A program made the translations under genes and the position numbers. DNA of 51,890 nucleotides from Pseudomonas kairouanensis (lineage in GTDB: Bacteria > Pseudomonadota > Gammaproteobacteria > Pseudomonadales > Pseudomonadaceae): contig NZ_QUZU01000041.1 of NCBI RefSeq assembly GCF_004682055.1, positions 1 through 51,890 of the forward strand, written 5' to 3'. Shown here in pieces: positions 1 to 8,020 of this stretch. The notes beneath the pieces are model-generated. The model saw only the letters and a program-made list of their open reading frames with translations, was not told the origin of the DNA and ran no database searches. Within the stretch, counting starts at the first letter, position 1. Every line of letters starts with the position of its first letter.

Positions 1-11
1 GAGGACCTTTT

Positions 12-41
12 GGTTACTTTTGGGTCCTTCCAAAAGTGACC
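12..41. repeat. Inverted-repeat hairpin after the secretin gene
   Basis: Positions 12-23 pair with 30-41 (12-bp arms, one G-T mismatch, 6-nt loop). The element lies just downstream of the minus-strand secretin gene. It could form a transcript-ending hairpin or be one copy of a dispersed intergenic repeat. No clear T-tract follows on the minus strand within the window. Confidence 0.5.
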
Positions 42-97
42 CGCTGTAAGAGCGGAACCATAAGCCGCCGTTACCGCAGCAACGGATATGTACTCAA

Positions 98-2398
98 TCA
101 TGGCTGCCCCGCAGAAACAGGCACCGCCCGAATCACCGCCCGAGGCCCCAACTGCCCAGGTATCGCCTTCTCCACCGAAGGCAACTGCGGCGCCTGCACA
201 TCCGGCATCGCCCAGCTACGCTCCGGCTGCAACCCACCCTGGGCCCGACGCATAAACTCATACCGGTTCAACGTAATACTGCGCCCCGCCCCACTGTCAC
301 GAATGATGTAAGGCCGCAAAAACACCATCAGATTGGTCTTGCTCACACTGCGCTTCTCATTACGAAACAACGCCCCCAACCCCGGAATATCCGACAGCCA
401 CGGCACCGCATCATTACTCTGGCTGTAGCCGTCTTGCAGCAAGCCGCCCAGCACCATGATCTGCCCGTCATCCAGCAAGATGCTGGTATCGATGGCCCGC
501 TTGTTGGTCACCGTACCCGCCTCCACCGATGCCCGCGTGTCCACGCTGCTGACCTCCTGGTAGATATCCAGCTTCACCGTGCCACCCTCGGAAATCTGCG
601 GGCGCACGTTGAGCTTGAGCCCAACCTCTTCACGCTGCACGGTCTGGAACGGGTTGTTGCTGGTGCCCCCGCCGCCGGTCACATAGCTGCCGGTGACAAA
701 CGGGATGGTCTGCCCCACAAAGATGCTCGCTGCCTCGTTGTCCAGGGTGAGCAGGTTCGGCGTGGACAGCACATTGGTACCGCCCTTGCTCTTCAACGCG
801 CGGGCCAGCACCTTGAGGTCGAGCACCTTGCCGATTCCCGGAATGTCCACCGTGCCATTGACCAGGCCAATGTTCAGCCCTTTGGGCAGCACATCAATGC
901 TGGTGGGGCTGGTGGGCGTGCCAACCACCCCGGTGCCCCCCAGGTTCACGCCGCCGAAACCGCCCTTGCCCGCCAGGTTGCCGGCCTGCCATTGCACGCC
1001 GAACTCGGTGGCATCGTCTTCGCCCACTTCGACGATCAGGCTTTCGATCACCACCTGGGCGCGGCGCTGGTCAAGCATGTCGATCACCTCCCGCAGGTTG
1101 CGGTACAGCGGGTCCGGCGCGGAAATCAGCAAGGTGTTGGTGGTGGCGTCGGCCTGGATGGTCACCCCGCCAGCGCTGAAGGCGGTGTCCTGGTCGTTGC
1201 TGCTGTTGCCGGTGGTGGGGCTGTTCTGGCTGTAGCTCGCCTGCACACCACTGCCGGTGGGCGTGCCGCTGCTGTTTTGCGCGTTACTGGCGCCTTGGGT
1301 GTTTTTGTCGGTGCTGCCCATGGCACTGAGCTTGCCCCGCGCTTCATCGCTGACACCCGCGTCGCTCTCGCCGGTGAGCAAGCCGCGCAACGATTGGGCC
1401 AACTTGCCCGCCTGGGCGTTGCGCAGGTACACCACATGCATATTGCTGGGGTTGCTCTGGGCGTTGTCGAGCTTGTAGATCAGGTTGCGCGCCAGCTCCG
1501 TGCGCTCGGGGCTGCCGGAACGGATGATGATCGAATTGGAGCGCGGGTCGCCCACCACGTTGATCTTCTGGGTCTGGTCGGCGCCCTGAGTGTCCAGCAG
1601 TTCGGCGACCATGGCCGCGATGTCCACCGCGATGCCGTTCTGCACCTTCACCACATCGGTGTCGATGGCGCTGGGGGTGTCGATGCCGTTGATGATCTGC
1701 GCCACCCGCGCCAGGTTTTCGGCATAGTCGGTGATGACGATGCTGTTGTTGCCGGGGTAGGCGTTGATCGGGTTATTGGGGGAGACAATGGGCCGCAGCA
1801 CCGGGATCAGGTTCACCGCGTTTTCGTATTGCAGGCGAAAGGTGCGGGTCTGCATGCCGCTGCTGCCGGCGCTGTAGATCGGCCCGCCGAGCAACTTGGC
1901 ATCGGCCTCGGGTACCACCTGGGCCACGCCGCCCACGTCCACCACGCTGAAACCCTGCATGCGCAGGGCCGCCAGCAGCATGTCGTAGGCCTGGTGCGCG
2001 GGCACCTGGCCTTCGCTGACCAGGGTCAGGTTGCCCTTCACCCGAGGGTCTACCAGAAACTGCTGGCCGGTTGCGCGCGACAGTGAACGCACCACCGCCT
2101 GGATATCCGCATCAACGAAGTTGAGCTGTACGGGTTGGTCCCCCAGCGGGTTGCGCGCCTTCACAACGGCGGGCGCATGCCCACGGGCACTGTTGGTGAC
2201 CCGGTGTTGTACCGGGGGTTGCGGGGCAGGTTCGCGTTGGCGGTCCAGCACGGTATCGCTGCGCCGGGTTTCGGCCAACGGCTGGCCCAGTTCACTGTCC
2301 ACCAGCAAAGGCTGGGTGGGCGGGTTGTTGCTGCACGCGCTCAGGGCCAGCACCAACAGCGGCGCGGCCAAACGAAAAGGCGGGACTGACCACTTCAT
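98..2398 (-). CDS. hxcQ: Type II secretion secretin GspD, Hxc-type liposecretin
   Basis: This is the outer-membrane secretin that forms the exit channel of a type II secretion system, 766 aa. The N-terminus has a short signal with a lipobox (LALSAC, Cys22), so the protein is predicted to be lipidated. P. aeruginosa HxcQ is a known lipid-anchored, self-targeting secretin. An N0-type domain near residues 90-160 (beginning QLNFVDADIQAVVRSL) is followed by repeated N1-N3 modules, with a Ser/Gly/Thr-rich insert around residues 345-405. The C-terminal secretin domain includes VPWLSDIPGLGALF and LMVFLRPYIIRD. It is last in the minus-strand chain K-L-M-D, and its ATG overlaps the stop of the M gene by 4 nt. 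The specific Hxc assignment rests on gene order and the lipobox. Confidence 0.88.
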   Translation of the reverse strand: MKWSVPPFRLAAPLLVLALSACSNNPPTQPLLVDSELGQPLAETRRSDTVLDRQREPAPQPPVQHRVTNSARGHAPAVVKARNPLGDQPVQLNFVDADIQAVVRSLSRATGQQFLVDPRVKGNLTLVSEGQVPAHQAYDMLLAALRMQGFSVVDVGGVAQVVPEADAKLLGGPIYSAGSSGMQTRTFRLQYENAVNLIPVLRPIVSPNNPINAYPGNNSIVITDYAENLARVAQIINGIDTPSAIDTDVVKVQNGIAVDIAAMVAELLDTQGADQTQKINVVGDPRSNSIIIRSGSPERTELARNLIYKLDNAQSNPSNMHVVYLRNAQAGKLAQSLRGLLTGESDAGVSDEARGKLSAMGSTDKNTQGASNAQNSSGTPTGSGVQASYSQNSPTTGNSSNDQDTAFSAGGVTIQADATTNTLLISAPDPLYRNLREVIDMLDQRRAQVVIESLIVEVGEDDATEFGVQWQAGNLAGKGGFGGVNLGGTGVVGTPTSPTSIDVLPKGLNIGLVNGTVDIPGIGKVLDLKVLARALKSKGGTNVLSTPNLLTLDNEAASIFVGQTIPFVTGSYVTGGGGTSNNPFQTVQREEVGLKLNVRPQISEGGTVKLDIYQEVSSVDTRASVEAGTVTNKRAIDTSILLDDGQIMVLGGLLQDGYSQSNDAVPWLSDIPGLGALFRNEKRSVSKTNLMVFLRPYIIRDSGAGRSITLNRYEFMRRAQGGLQPERSWAMPDVQAPQLPSVEKAIPGQLGPRAVIRAVPVSAGQP

Positions 2399-2907
2399 GA
2401 AGCTTCCTTAGCGCCAAGCGCCTGATCCATGCGAACGGTCCCGGACACAGTGCCGGCCGAGTTATCGACGGCATCCGCCGCGCGCTGCAAACGCGCCTCG
2501 GACACCTCCAGGGAAAACGAACGGGGGCTGTCCAGCAGCCAGTCCACCACGGCATCGGCCGGGGCGTTGTCGAAGCTCAGGCGCCAGCCGCCGGGGGCTT
2601 GGGCCTGCAACTGATAACGGCCCTGCAAGCCAGCACCATCCAGGGCTTGGCGCAACGCGGCTTCATCGGCGGCTTTCGGTGCGGCGATACCCTGCAACAA
2701 CACCTGCAAGGCCGCGGCCTGGGCACGCAGCTTGGGGGTTTCGGCCTGCCAGTAATCGATTTTTTTCAGCGCGGGCTGCACCAGTACCAGCCAGGTCAAC
2801 AGGCTTGCCAGCACCAGCCCGGCGCCGCTCACCATGCGTTTTTCGCGCAACGCCAGGCCGCTCCAGAACGCCTGGGCCTGGCTGCGCAGACGCTGCAGCT
2901 TATTCAT
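2395..2907 (-). CDS. hxcZ: Type II secretion protein GspM (HxcZ-like)
   Basis: This 170-aa bitopic inner-membrane protein belongs to the GspL-GspM assembly platform. It has a short cytoplasmic N-terminus with basic residues, one transmembrane segment near residues 25-50 (GAGLVLASLLTWLVLVQPAL), then a periplasmic region with a ferredoxin-like fold typical of the family. It overlaps the upstream L gene by 8 nt and the downstream secretin by 4 nt, so translation is probably coupled. GspM is poorly conserved, so the call leans on size, topology and position between L and D. Confidence 0.8.
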   Translation of the reverse strand: MNKLQRLRSQAQAFWSGLALREKRMVSGAGLVLASLLTWLVLVQPALKKIDYWQAETPKLRAQAAALQVLLQGIAAPKAADEAALRQALDGAGLQGRYQLQAQAPGGWRLSFDNAPADAVVDWLLDSPRSFSLEVSEARLQRAADAVDNSAGTVSGTVRMDQALGAKEAS

Positions 2908-3934
2908 CGACGGCCCCCGGCTTTACCGGGCTGATGCGCCAGGCATGATCGTCCCGCGTGACGGTGAGTCCCGCCTGGGCCATGGTGGCCTGCCAGTCCC
3001 CCGTAGCCGGCGGGTTGCGACTGTCGGCAAGTAACTCAAGGTGCAAGCTGCCCTGCTCAAAGCGCAAGCTGTCGAGGCTGGCAACCATGAATGGCAGGTT
3101 GCTGCCCGCCAGTTGCATCAAGCGGGTGAAGCCCTGGTCACTGCCCGTTTGCCGTGCAGCCAATTGTTGGCGGGCCTGCTGCAAAGGGTTAAGCACCACC
3201 GGCAACGCCGGAAACGCCTGGCGCACCTGCTGGCTCATCGAGGCCTTGAGGCGTTGGCCTTCGTCCACCTGGCGCGCGGCGTAGAGGTTGAGGCCGAGGG
3301 CCCAGATGGCGACAGCCAGCGCGACGCAGCCGAGCGCCCTGCCCCAGCCACCGCTGGCGGGTTGGCTGAGCCGGCCGTGCAGGCCCCAGGCCGGTGCCTC
3401 GCCACTCCAACGTTGGGCGACGTCCACCCACGGCAAGTCCAACGCCTGCTGCCCCAGCGGATGCACCGAGCCTTGTTGCAGGCTGTCACGGGTCAACAGG
3501 TAGCCTTCGTCCAGCGTCGCCGCGCCGACCGGCAAGGCGTAAGGCGCCGGATACAGGCCGCGCAGTTTCAGTTGCAGTTGACCCAGCCGTTCCAGCCCCG
3601 CCTTGGACACCCAGGCGACCTGCACGCGGCCATCGCTTTCGCGGGGGCCGTGTGCAACGTGCATCTGTTCGACGGGGCCAAGGATCAATGCCTGCGCGGC
3701 GCAGGCCACGGCCGCAGCGGTTCTCGCCGCTGGCAGCGGCGGCAGCTCCAGGCTGGTGAGCAGGCTGTCACGCGGATGCAGGAAGCACTCCAGCGCCGCG
3801 CGCGACGTGTTCAACTGCGCCAGACTGTCGGTGCCCTCTTGCACCACCACACCGCGCTCAACCCAGGCAAAGCGCACCTGGCTATGAGCGGTCAACTGAT
3901 CCAGCGGCGGCAAGCCAATACGCAAGCGCTTCAT
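2900..3934 (-). CDS. hxcY: Type II secretion protein GspL (HxcY-like)
   Basis: This 344-aa protein has the GspL layout: an N-terminal cytoplasmic actin-like domain that recruits the secretion ATPase (about residues 1-200), one transmembrane helix (about 200-220, GCVALAVAIWALGLNLYAAR) and a periplasmic tail that pairs with GspM. Its ATG overlaps the stop of the K gene by 4 nt and its 3' end overlaps the M gene by 8 nt. The cognate ATPase gene (GspE) is not in the window. Confidence 0.82.
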   Translation of the reverse strand: MKRLRIGLPPLDQLTAHSQVRFAWVERGVVVQEGTDSLAQLNTSRAALECFLHPRDSLLTSLELPPLPAARTAAAVACAAQALILGPVEQMHVAHGPRESDGRVQVAWVSKAGLERLGQLQLKLRGLYPAPYALPVGAATLDEGYLLTRDSLQQGSVHPLGQQALDLPWVDVAQRWSGEAPAWGLHGRLSQPASGGWGRALGCVALAVAIWALGLNLYAARQVDEGQRLKASMSQQVRQAFPALPVVLNPLQQARQQLAARQTGSDQGFTRLMQLAGSNLPFMVASLDSLRFEQGSLHLELLADSRNPPATGDWQATMAQAGLTVTRDDHAWRISPVKPGAVDE

Positions 3935-4800
3935 ACACCCACCCGTGACCAGATCACCTGGGGCTGGCGCTCTTCGGGCCGATGCAACAACGCATCAATC
4001 GTCACCCGGCGCTGCTCACGCCGAACCTGGCCTTGCACACGAAACCACTCGCTGGTGATACCGACCTGCACCGTGTCCACCACCACCTGAGGCAGATGCA
4101 ACCGGTTAACGAAATCCCCACGGTTGATAAACCACTGCCCACTGTCGCGCTCAGCCACCAAACCGTGGGCCTGGGACAGGCTGAGCTGGGGCACGACGGC
4201 GCTGAGCACTTCGGCACTGGCGGTGTTGCCGTTGACCCAAGTCATGCCGGGCAACACGCTCACATGCCCTTGCAGGCGCCGCAACAGCAGCGGGTCAAGG
4301 CCTTCGATATCGCCCAGGTCGTCCAGGCTGCGCAGCATCGGGTACTTGGCCGGTGGCAGATACGAGGCGACCACCCGCTGGCTGATCCGCCGACTCACCG
4401 CCGGGTCGATCCCCAGCGTGCGACACAGCCGCTCGAACGCCTGCAATTGCTCCGCATCCAGTTGCTCGCGATTGACCAGGTTGCGCAGGTTGAACTTGCC
4501 CTGTTCATCGTCAATGCGCCCCTGGAATTCACCACTTTGGGCGCGCGCCCAAGGTTGATCGAGACGGGTCAGCACGTCCTTTTGCCGCGCCTCCCAGAGC
4601 ATCAACCGGCTGCGTTCAAGGCCGCCTTGCAACAGCCATTGGCCCTGGATGCGCAGTTGTTCTGCCTCCAGGCTACGGGTGAACACGCTCTGACGCGTGA
4701 GCATGCTGCCGGCCAGCACCGCCACCACCGCTGCGATCAGCAAGGCGCTGATGATCGCCATGCCGCGCTGCTTCGCCGCTGTGGGCGAATGCCGTTTCAT
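3931..4800 (-). CDS. hxcX: Type II secretion minor pseudopilin GspK (HxcX-like)
   Basis: This is the large minor pseudopilin that sits at the tip of the pseudopilus, 289 aa from the chosen ATG. The N-terminus has the prepilin pattern: a short basic leader, then QRGMAIISALLIAAVVAVLA. It lacks the usual Glu at mature position 5, as is typical of GspK. The long C-terminal domain contains the SAM-like helical part (RRISQRVVASYLPP) and LRSLDDLGDIEGLDP. The reading frame stays open further upstream, but that extension would cover the end of the G gene, and the prepilin leader fixes the start here. It begins 8 nt after the G gene stop and overlaps the L gene by 4 nt. Confidence 0.87.
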   Translation of the reverse strand: MKRHSPTAAKQRGMAIISALLIAAVVAVLAGSMLTRQSVFTRSLEAEQLRIQGQWLLQGGLERSRLMLWEARQKDVLTRLDQPWARAQSGEFQGRIDDEQGKFNLRNLVNREQLDAEQLQAFERLCRTLGIDPAVSRRISQRVVASYLPPAKYPMLRSLDDLGDIEGLDPLLLRRLQGHVSVLPGMTWVNGNTASAEVLSAVVPQLSLSQAHGLVAERDSGQWFINRGDFVNRLHLPQVVVDTVQVGITSEWFRVQGQVRREQRRVTIDALLHRPEERQPQVIWSRVGV

Positions 4801-4808
4801 GGCGCGCC

Positions 4809-5258
4809 TTACAACTGCCAGGAGCCGATATCGGCATTGACGCCATCCCCATCCGGTTGGCCGTCGGCACCCAGGGAGAACACATCCACTTCGCCATTGG
4901 CGCCGGGGTTGAGGTAGTGGTATGGGTTGCCCCAAGGGTCATTGGGCAGGCGTTCAAGGTAGGCGCGCCAAGTGCTGTTCTTGGCATCCGCCGGACGCTC
5001 GACCAGCACCTTGAGGCCCTGGTTCATGTTCGGGTAGGTGCCGTGGTCGAGGCGGTAGAGTTTCAGCGCCTGCATCAACCCGCCAATGTCCTGCTTGGCC
5101 GCCGTGGCCCGCGCCTGGTCGGGCCGGTCGAGCACCTTGGGCACTACCATGGCGGCCAGAATCCCGAGGATGACCACCACCACCATGATCTCGATCAAGG
5201 TAAAGCCACGCTGGCTGCGAGGGCCTGGCAATGGGGGCGTTAGGCGCGCGATATCCAT
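4809..5258 (-). CDS. hxcT: Type II secretion major pseudopilin GspG (HxcT-like)
   Basis: This is the major pseudopilin, 149 aa, which polymerises into the periplasmic pseudopilus. The prepilin peptidase motif QRGFTLIEIMVVVVILGILA lies near residues 16-35, with the conserved Glu at mature position 5. The conserved C-terminal motif LPNDPWGNPYHYLNPG is present, as is the calcium-site region (DVFSLGADGQPDGDG). The start at 5258 follows AAGGA at good spacing. An upstream in-frame extension exists but would place the leader too far inside. It is the first gene of the minus-strand G-K-L-M-D group and is divergent from the I gene. Confidence 0.92.
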   Translation of the reverse strand: MDIARLTPPLPGPRSQRGFTLIEIMVVVVILGILAAMVVPKVLDRPDQARATAAKQDIGGLMQALKLYRLDHGTYPNMNQGLKVLVERPADAKNSTWRAYLERLPNDPWGNPYHYLNPGANGEVDVFSLGADGQPDGDGVNADIGSWQL

Positions 5259-5406
5259 CTCGACATTCCTTGGGTTGGGTGCAATTCGTGGCGCAGTGTT
5301 GCAAGAACACATGTCAGTCGTATTGAAAATCCTCGGGAGGTTCAGTCGCCAATCGGTCAACTGGCGGCGCTAGTCTGCGGGCCTGTTTCCCGGTTTTGAG
5401 AGCGCC

Positions 5407-5772
5407 ATGTACGGCCGTCGCAACGCGCAAGGTTTTACCCTGATCGAAGTGCTGGTGGCGCTGGCGATCATCGCCGTGGCCATGGCCGCCGCCGTGCGCG
5501 TGGCCGGGTTGATGACCCAGGGCAACGGGCTGCTGCGGGATAAGGCCATGGCGTTGCTGGCGGCACACAGTCGCCTGGCAGAACTGCGGCTGGAAGGCCA
5601 TTTGCGCAGCGGCAAAAAGACCTTCGACTGCGATCAAGGCCGCCTGAAACTGCGCTGTGAGCAGACCATCAACAGCAACGGCCGCCTGTTTGATGTGACG
5701 GTCTGGGTACTGGACGCCAGCCGCGACGCCCCGCCGCTGGCGCGGCTGGACACCCAGGTCATGGCCGAGTGA
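5407..5772 (+). CDS. hxcV: Type II secretion minor pseudopilin GspI (HxcV-like)
   Basis: This 121-aa minor pseudopilin has the leader QGFTLIEVLVALAIIAVAMA at residues 9-28, and the GspI-type pattern LLAAHSRLAELRLEG follows the hydrophobic stretch. GspI nucleates the pseudopilus tip with J and K. It is divergent from the G gene (148-bp gap) and its last 14 bp overlap the convergent C gene. The Hxc name is by gene order. Confidence 0.88.
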   Translation: MYGRRNAQGFTLIEVLVALAIIAVAMAAAVRVAGLMTQGNGLLRDKAMALLAAHSRLAELRLEGHLRSGKKTFDCDQGRLKLRCEQTINSNGRLFDVTVWVLDASRDAPPLARLDTQVMAE

Positions 5773-6190
5773 GCAGCGGCAGCGCGGGGCCGTCCGGCAA
5801 GGTGACGAGGTTGACGCGCTGCTTTTCGCCCGCGTGCTCGATCTCCACGCCATTGCCTTCAATGGCCGTCAAGCGCACACCGGGGCTGAGGCGCTCGCCC
5901 ACCAGGAAGCTACGCGGCGGGCCGTCGTTGAGGCTGAGGATCGCCACAGCGCCACGGGCCCCGGCAAGCACGCCGGTGACCTTTATCTGCGGCGCCGTCG
6001 CCACGGAAGAGAACCACTGCAACGCCGGGTTATCACTGCGCGCCGCCAACGCCTGGGGTGTGGCTTGGGGCGTATGGGACTCGGCGCTGGTGAGCAACAA
6101 CGGTGTCCACACCACCACGCCCGCCAACGCCGCCAGCAGGGCCAGCGCCTGCACGCCAAGAGCCGGTGAAACACGAAGGGCGAATGCCAT
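5759..6190 (-). CDS. hxcP: Type II secretion protein GspC, short (HxcP-like)
   Basis: This 143-aa protein has one N-terminal transmembrane segment (about residues 12-33, VQALALLAALAGVVVWTPLL) and a homology-region (HR) domain (about 66-140: QIKVTGVLAGARGAVAILS, then SFLVGERLSPGVRLTAIEG). The HR domain links the inner-membrane platform to the secretin. There is no PDZ or coiled-coil domain after the HR domain, so it is a short GspC. It converges on the I gene with a 14-bp overlap and is divergent from the H gene. This same-strand-as-D placement, apart from I, H and J, matches the hxc arrangement. Confidence 0.82.
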   Translation of the reverse strand: MAFALRVSPALGVQALALLAALAGVVVWTPLLLTSAESHTPQATPQALAARSDNPALQWFSSVATAPQIKVTGVLAGARGAVAILSLNDGPPRSFLVGERLSPGVRLTAIEGNGVEIEHAGEKQRVNLVTLPDGPALPLLTRP

Positions 6191-6283
6191 AGGGAGGACC
6201 TCCTGTTTGTCCGTGGCATTAGCCTACAGGCCAATTCGCACGCTTTTATTTCACAGACTCCCCAGTTCTCCAGGACGCCAGCG

Positions 6284-6736
6284 ATGAAAGAGCAAGGTTT
6301 CACTCTGATCGAACTGATGGTGGTGCTGGTGATCATCGGCATCGCCAGCGCCGCCATCAGCCTCACCATCAAACCCGACCCGCTGCAGCTGCTGCGCAAA
6401 GATGCCGACCGCCTCAGCCAACTGCTGCAAGTGGCCCAGGCCGAAGCCCGCGCCGATGGACGGCCCATCACCTTGCGCACGGATGCCAAGGGTTTTCGCT
6501 TCACGCGGCGCACTGATGATGGCGTGGGCCTCGAAGCGTTCAAGGGCGACAACCCACTGCGCCCGCGCCCCTGGGAAAGCACCCCGATGCAAATCGACAT
6601 CGAACCCCGACAAACCCTGGTGCTCAATGCCGAATGGATCAACCCGCCGCTGCGCGTGGTGCTGTCGGACGGGCAGCACCGCCTCAGCCTGCAGCGGGAT
6701 GCGGCAGGATTGATGCGCGTGGTGAGCCAACCATGA
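6284..6736 (+). CDS. hxcU: Type II secretion minor pseudopilin GspH (HxcU-like)
   Basis: This 150-aa minor pseudopilin starts with a very short leader and the motif EQGFTLIELMVVLVIIGIAS. The conserved GspH region follows: LLRKDADRLSQLLQVAQAEA and a C-terminal beta-rich part. Its TGA overlaps the ATG of the J gene (ATGA), so the two are translationally coupled. Other T4-pilin minor subunits share this motif, but the context is decisive. Confidence 0.88.
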   Translation: MKEQGFTLIELMVVLVIIGIASAAISLTIKPDPLQLLRKDADRLSQLLQVAQAEARADGRPITLRTDAKGFRFTRRTDDGVGLEAFKGDNPLRPRPWESTPMQIDIEPRQTLVLNAEWINPPLRVVLSDGQHRLSLQRDAAGLMRVVSQP

Positions 6737-7329
6737 ATTCAGCGCAAAAAGGCTTCACCCTGATCGAAGTGATGGTCGCGATCATGCTGATGGCCCTGGT
6801 CAGCATGATCGCCTGGCGCGGGCTCGATAGCGTGACCCGTGCCGACCACCATCTACAGGCCAGCACCGAGCAAACCGAAGTGCTGCTGCGGGCCTTGAAC
6901 CAGATGCAGCGGGATATCAGCCTGCGGGCCAGTGTCGAGTTGGTCGCCCCCGGTGCACCGGAAGTCGAAGGCTTGGCGGCAGTGACCGTGCGCAGTTCCG
7001 ACACCAAGGGCTTTCGCCTGGACGTGATCCGCAGCGCCCCGGTCGCAGGGGATGGCTTGCAACGGGTGCGCTGGTGGCTCAAGGGCGATGCGCTGTACCG
7101 GGCCGTGGCACCGGCACGGGATCGCTTCCCGTTGCCGGCGGCGAAAGATGGGGTGGTGGTGTTGACCGGGGTGAGTGATCTACAGGTCAGGGTTTGGGAG
7201 ACGGACAAAGGCTGGCGACAGTTGAGCGGCAATCGGCGGGAGGCTCCACAGGGGCTGGAGATCGGCTTGGTGCGCCAGACGCCACAAGGGGTGGAGCGCT
7301 ATCGGCAGGTGGTGGGGCCGTTGAAATAG
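6733..7329 (+). CDS. hxcW: Type II secretion minor pseudopilin GspJ (HxcW-like)
   Basis: This 198-aa minor pseudopilin has the leader QKGFTLIEVMVAIMLMALVS at residues 5-24, then the GspJ signature in the region ALNQMQRDISLRASVEL and VRWWLKGDALYRAV. The start is the ATG that overlaps the H-gene stop. An in-frame extension to 6634 would lie inside the H gene. The last 143 bp are covered on the other strand by the reading frame of the HTH gene at 7187-7588. Confidence 0.9.
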   Translation: MNSAQKGFTLIEVMVAIMLMALVSMIAWRGLDSVTRADHHLQASTEQTEVLLRALNQMQRDISLRASVELVAPGAPEVEGLAAVTVRSSDTKGFRLDVIRSAPVAGDGLQRVRWWLKGDALYRAVAPARDRFPLPAAKDGVVVLTGVSDLQVRVWETDKGWRQLSGNRREAPQGLEIGLVRQTPQGVERYRQVVGPLK

Positions 7330-7588
7330 CGGAATGCTTCTGGCCCTCTCCGGTCTTCAGCCAGGCTTTACTGACACTCAATGTCCACGCCAACTTCTCC
7401 AGCCGGTCCTGGGGCAAACCCCGTAAAAACCAGTTGTTGAGGCATTGCGGGCTGACGCGCAGCCATTGCGCGAATGCCGCGGGCTGGATCTGGTATTCCC
7501 TGAGCAAATGACGAAGCCGTTGGCCGGAATGGGGGACAGAGGGTTGTGGCGCGGCGTGGCGTCGGTGTTTTTTTTTGCTGATAACCAT
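7187..7588 (-). CDS. Small HTH DNA-binding protein (XRE/phage-repressor-like)
   Basis: The 133-aa frame starts at an ATG preceded by a GGGAG ribosome site. Residues about 20-78 look like a phage-type helix-turn-helix: RLRHLLREYQIQPAAFAQWL, VSPQCLNNWFLRG, then a third helix and WLKTGEG. The remaining 45 or so residues are Pro/Ser-rich and are encoded antisense to the end of hxcW. They may be read-through after loss of an earlier stop rather than functional protein. I trust the HTH part, not the tail. The target is unknown. Confidence 0.55.
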   Translation of the reverse strand: MVISKKKHRRHAAPQPSVPHSGQRLRHLLREYQIQPAAFAQWLRVSPQCLNNWFLRGLPQDRLEKLAWTLSVSKAWLKTGEGQKHSAISTAPPPADSAPPLVASGAPSRSPAPVEPPADCRSTVASLCPSPKP

Positions 7589-7814
7589 AAAGAGTCGGCT
7601 CCCTGCCGTATGGGTTGGCAGGGGAACTATAAACGGCGTACTCGGAATGCGCAGGTGCCTGGGAAACATCATGGAGGGCAAAAAGAATTGGCTTACGGTA
7701 GAGCCTCAGTGGTCTTACAGATAAATCTTACCTACCCATCAAAGCATTCGCTGTGTCAGTACAGAGAGGGCCGTTGCAGTAACGGCAAACCCACGAACCC
7801 TGTCACCAAGCCCA

Positions 7815-8005
7815 CTACAATAACTGGCGCTGAACAGCTTCTTCCAGGGTGCTCTGCGTCAACGCCTGCACCACCTCCCGAATGTCCTGCCGAAAAGGCA
7901 CAGCGACAATCAACACCAACTGCATCCAGGATGTTGTGAATAGGACACGCAGCCGCTCAGCAACACAGCGGCAAGTAGTAGAGCCTGCTTGATCAAACCC
8001 ATCAT
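7815..8005 (-). pseudogene. Remnant of a second lipoprotein gene (internal deletion and frameshift)
   Basis: A good ribosome site (AAGGGGGGA) precedes ATGATG at 8005. The encoded leader has a lipobox (AAVLLSGC) and continues CVSYSQHPG, but stops at 7910 after about 31 codons. A second frame, 7925-7815, encodes a 36-residue piece (LIVAVPFRQDIREVVQAL) that looks like the C-terminus of the same kind of protein. The simplest reading is a lipoprotein gene that lost its middle and was joined out of frame. The stretch 7589-7814 holds no other gene that I can support. Confidence 0.5.
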
Positions 8006-8020
8006 GTTCACTCCCCCCTT

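Noticed and set aside
434..2086. Long plus-strand open frame (550 codons) opposite the secretin gene
   Set aside because: It is antisense to a well-supported secretin gene, is rich in His/Ala/Gly as such shadows are in GC-rich DNA, and has no recognisable domain.
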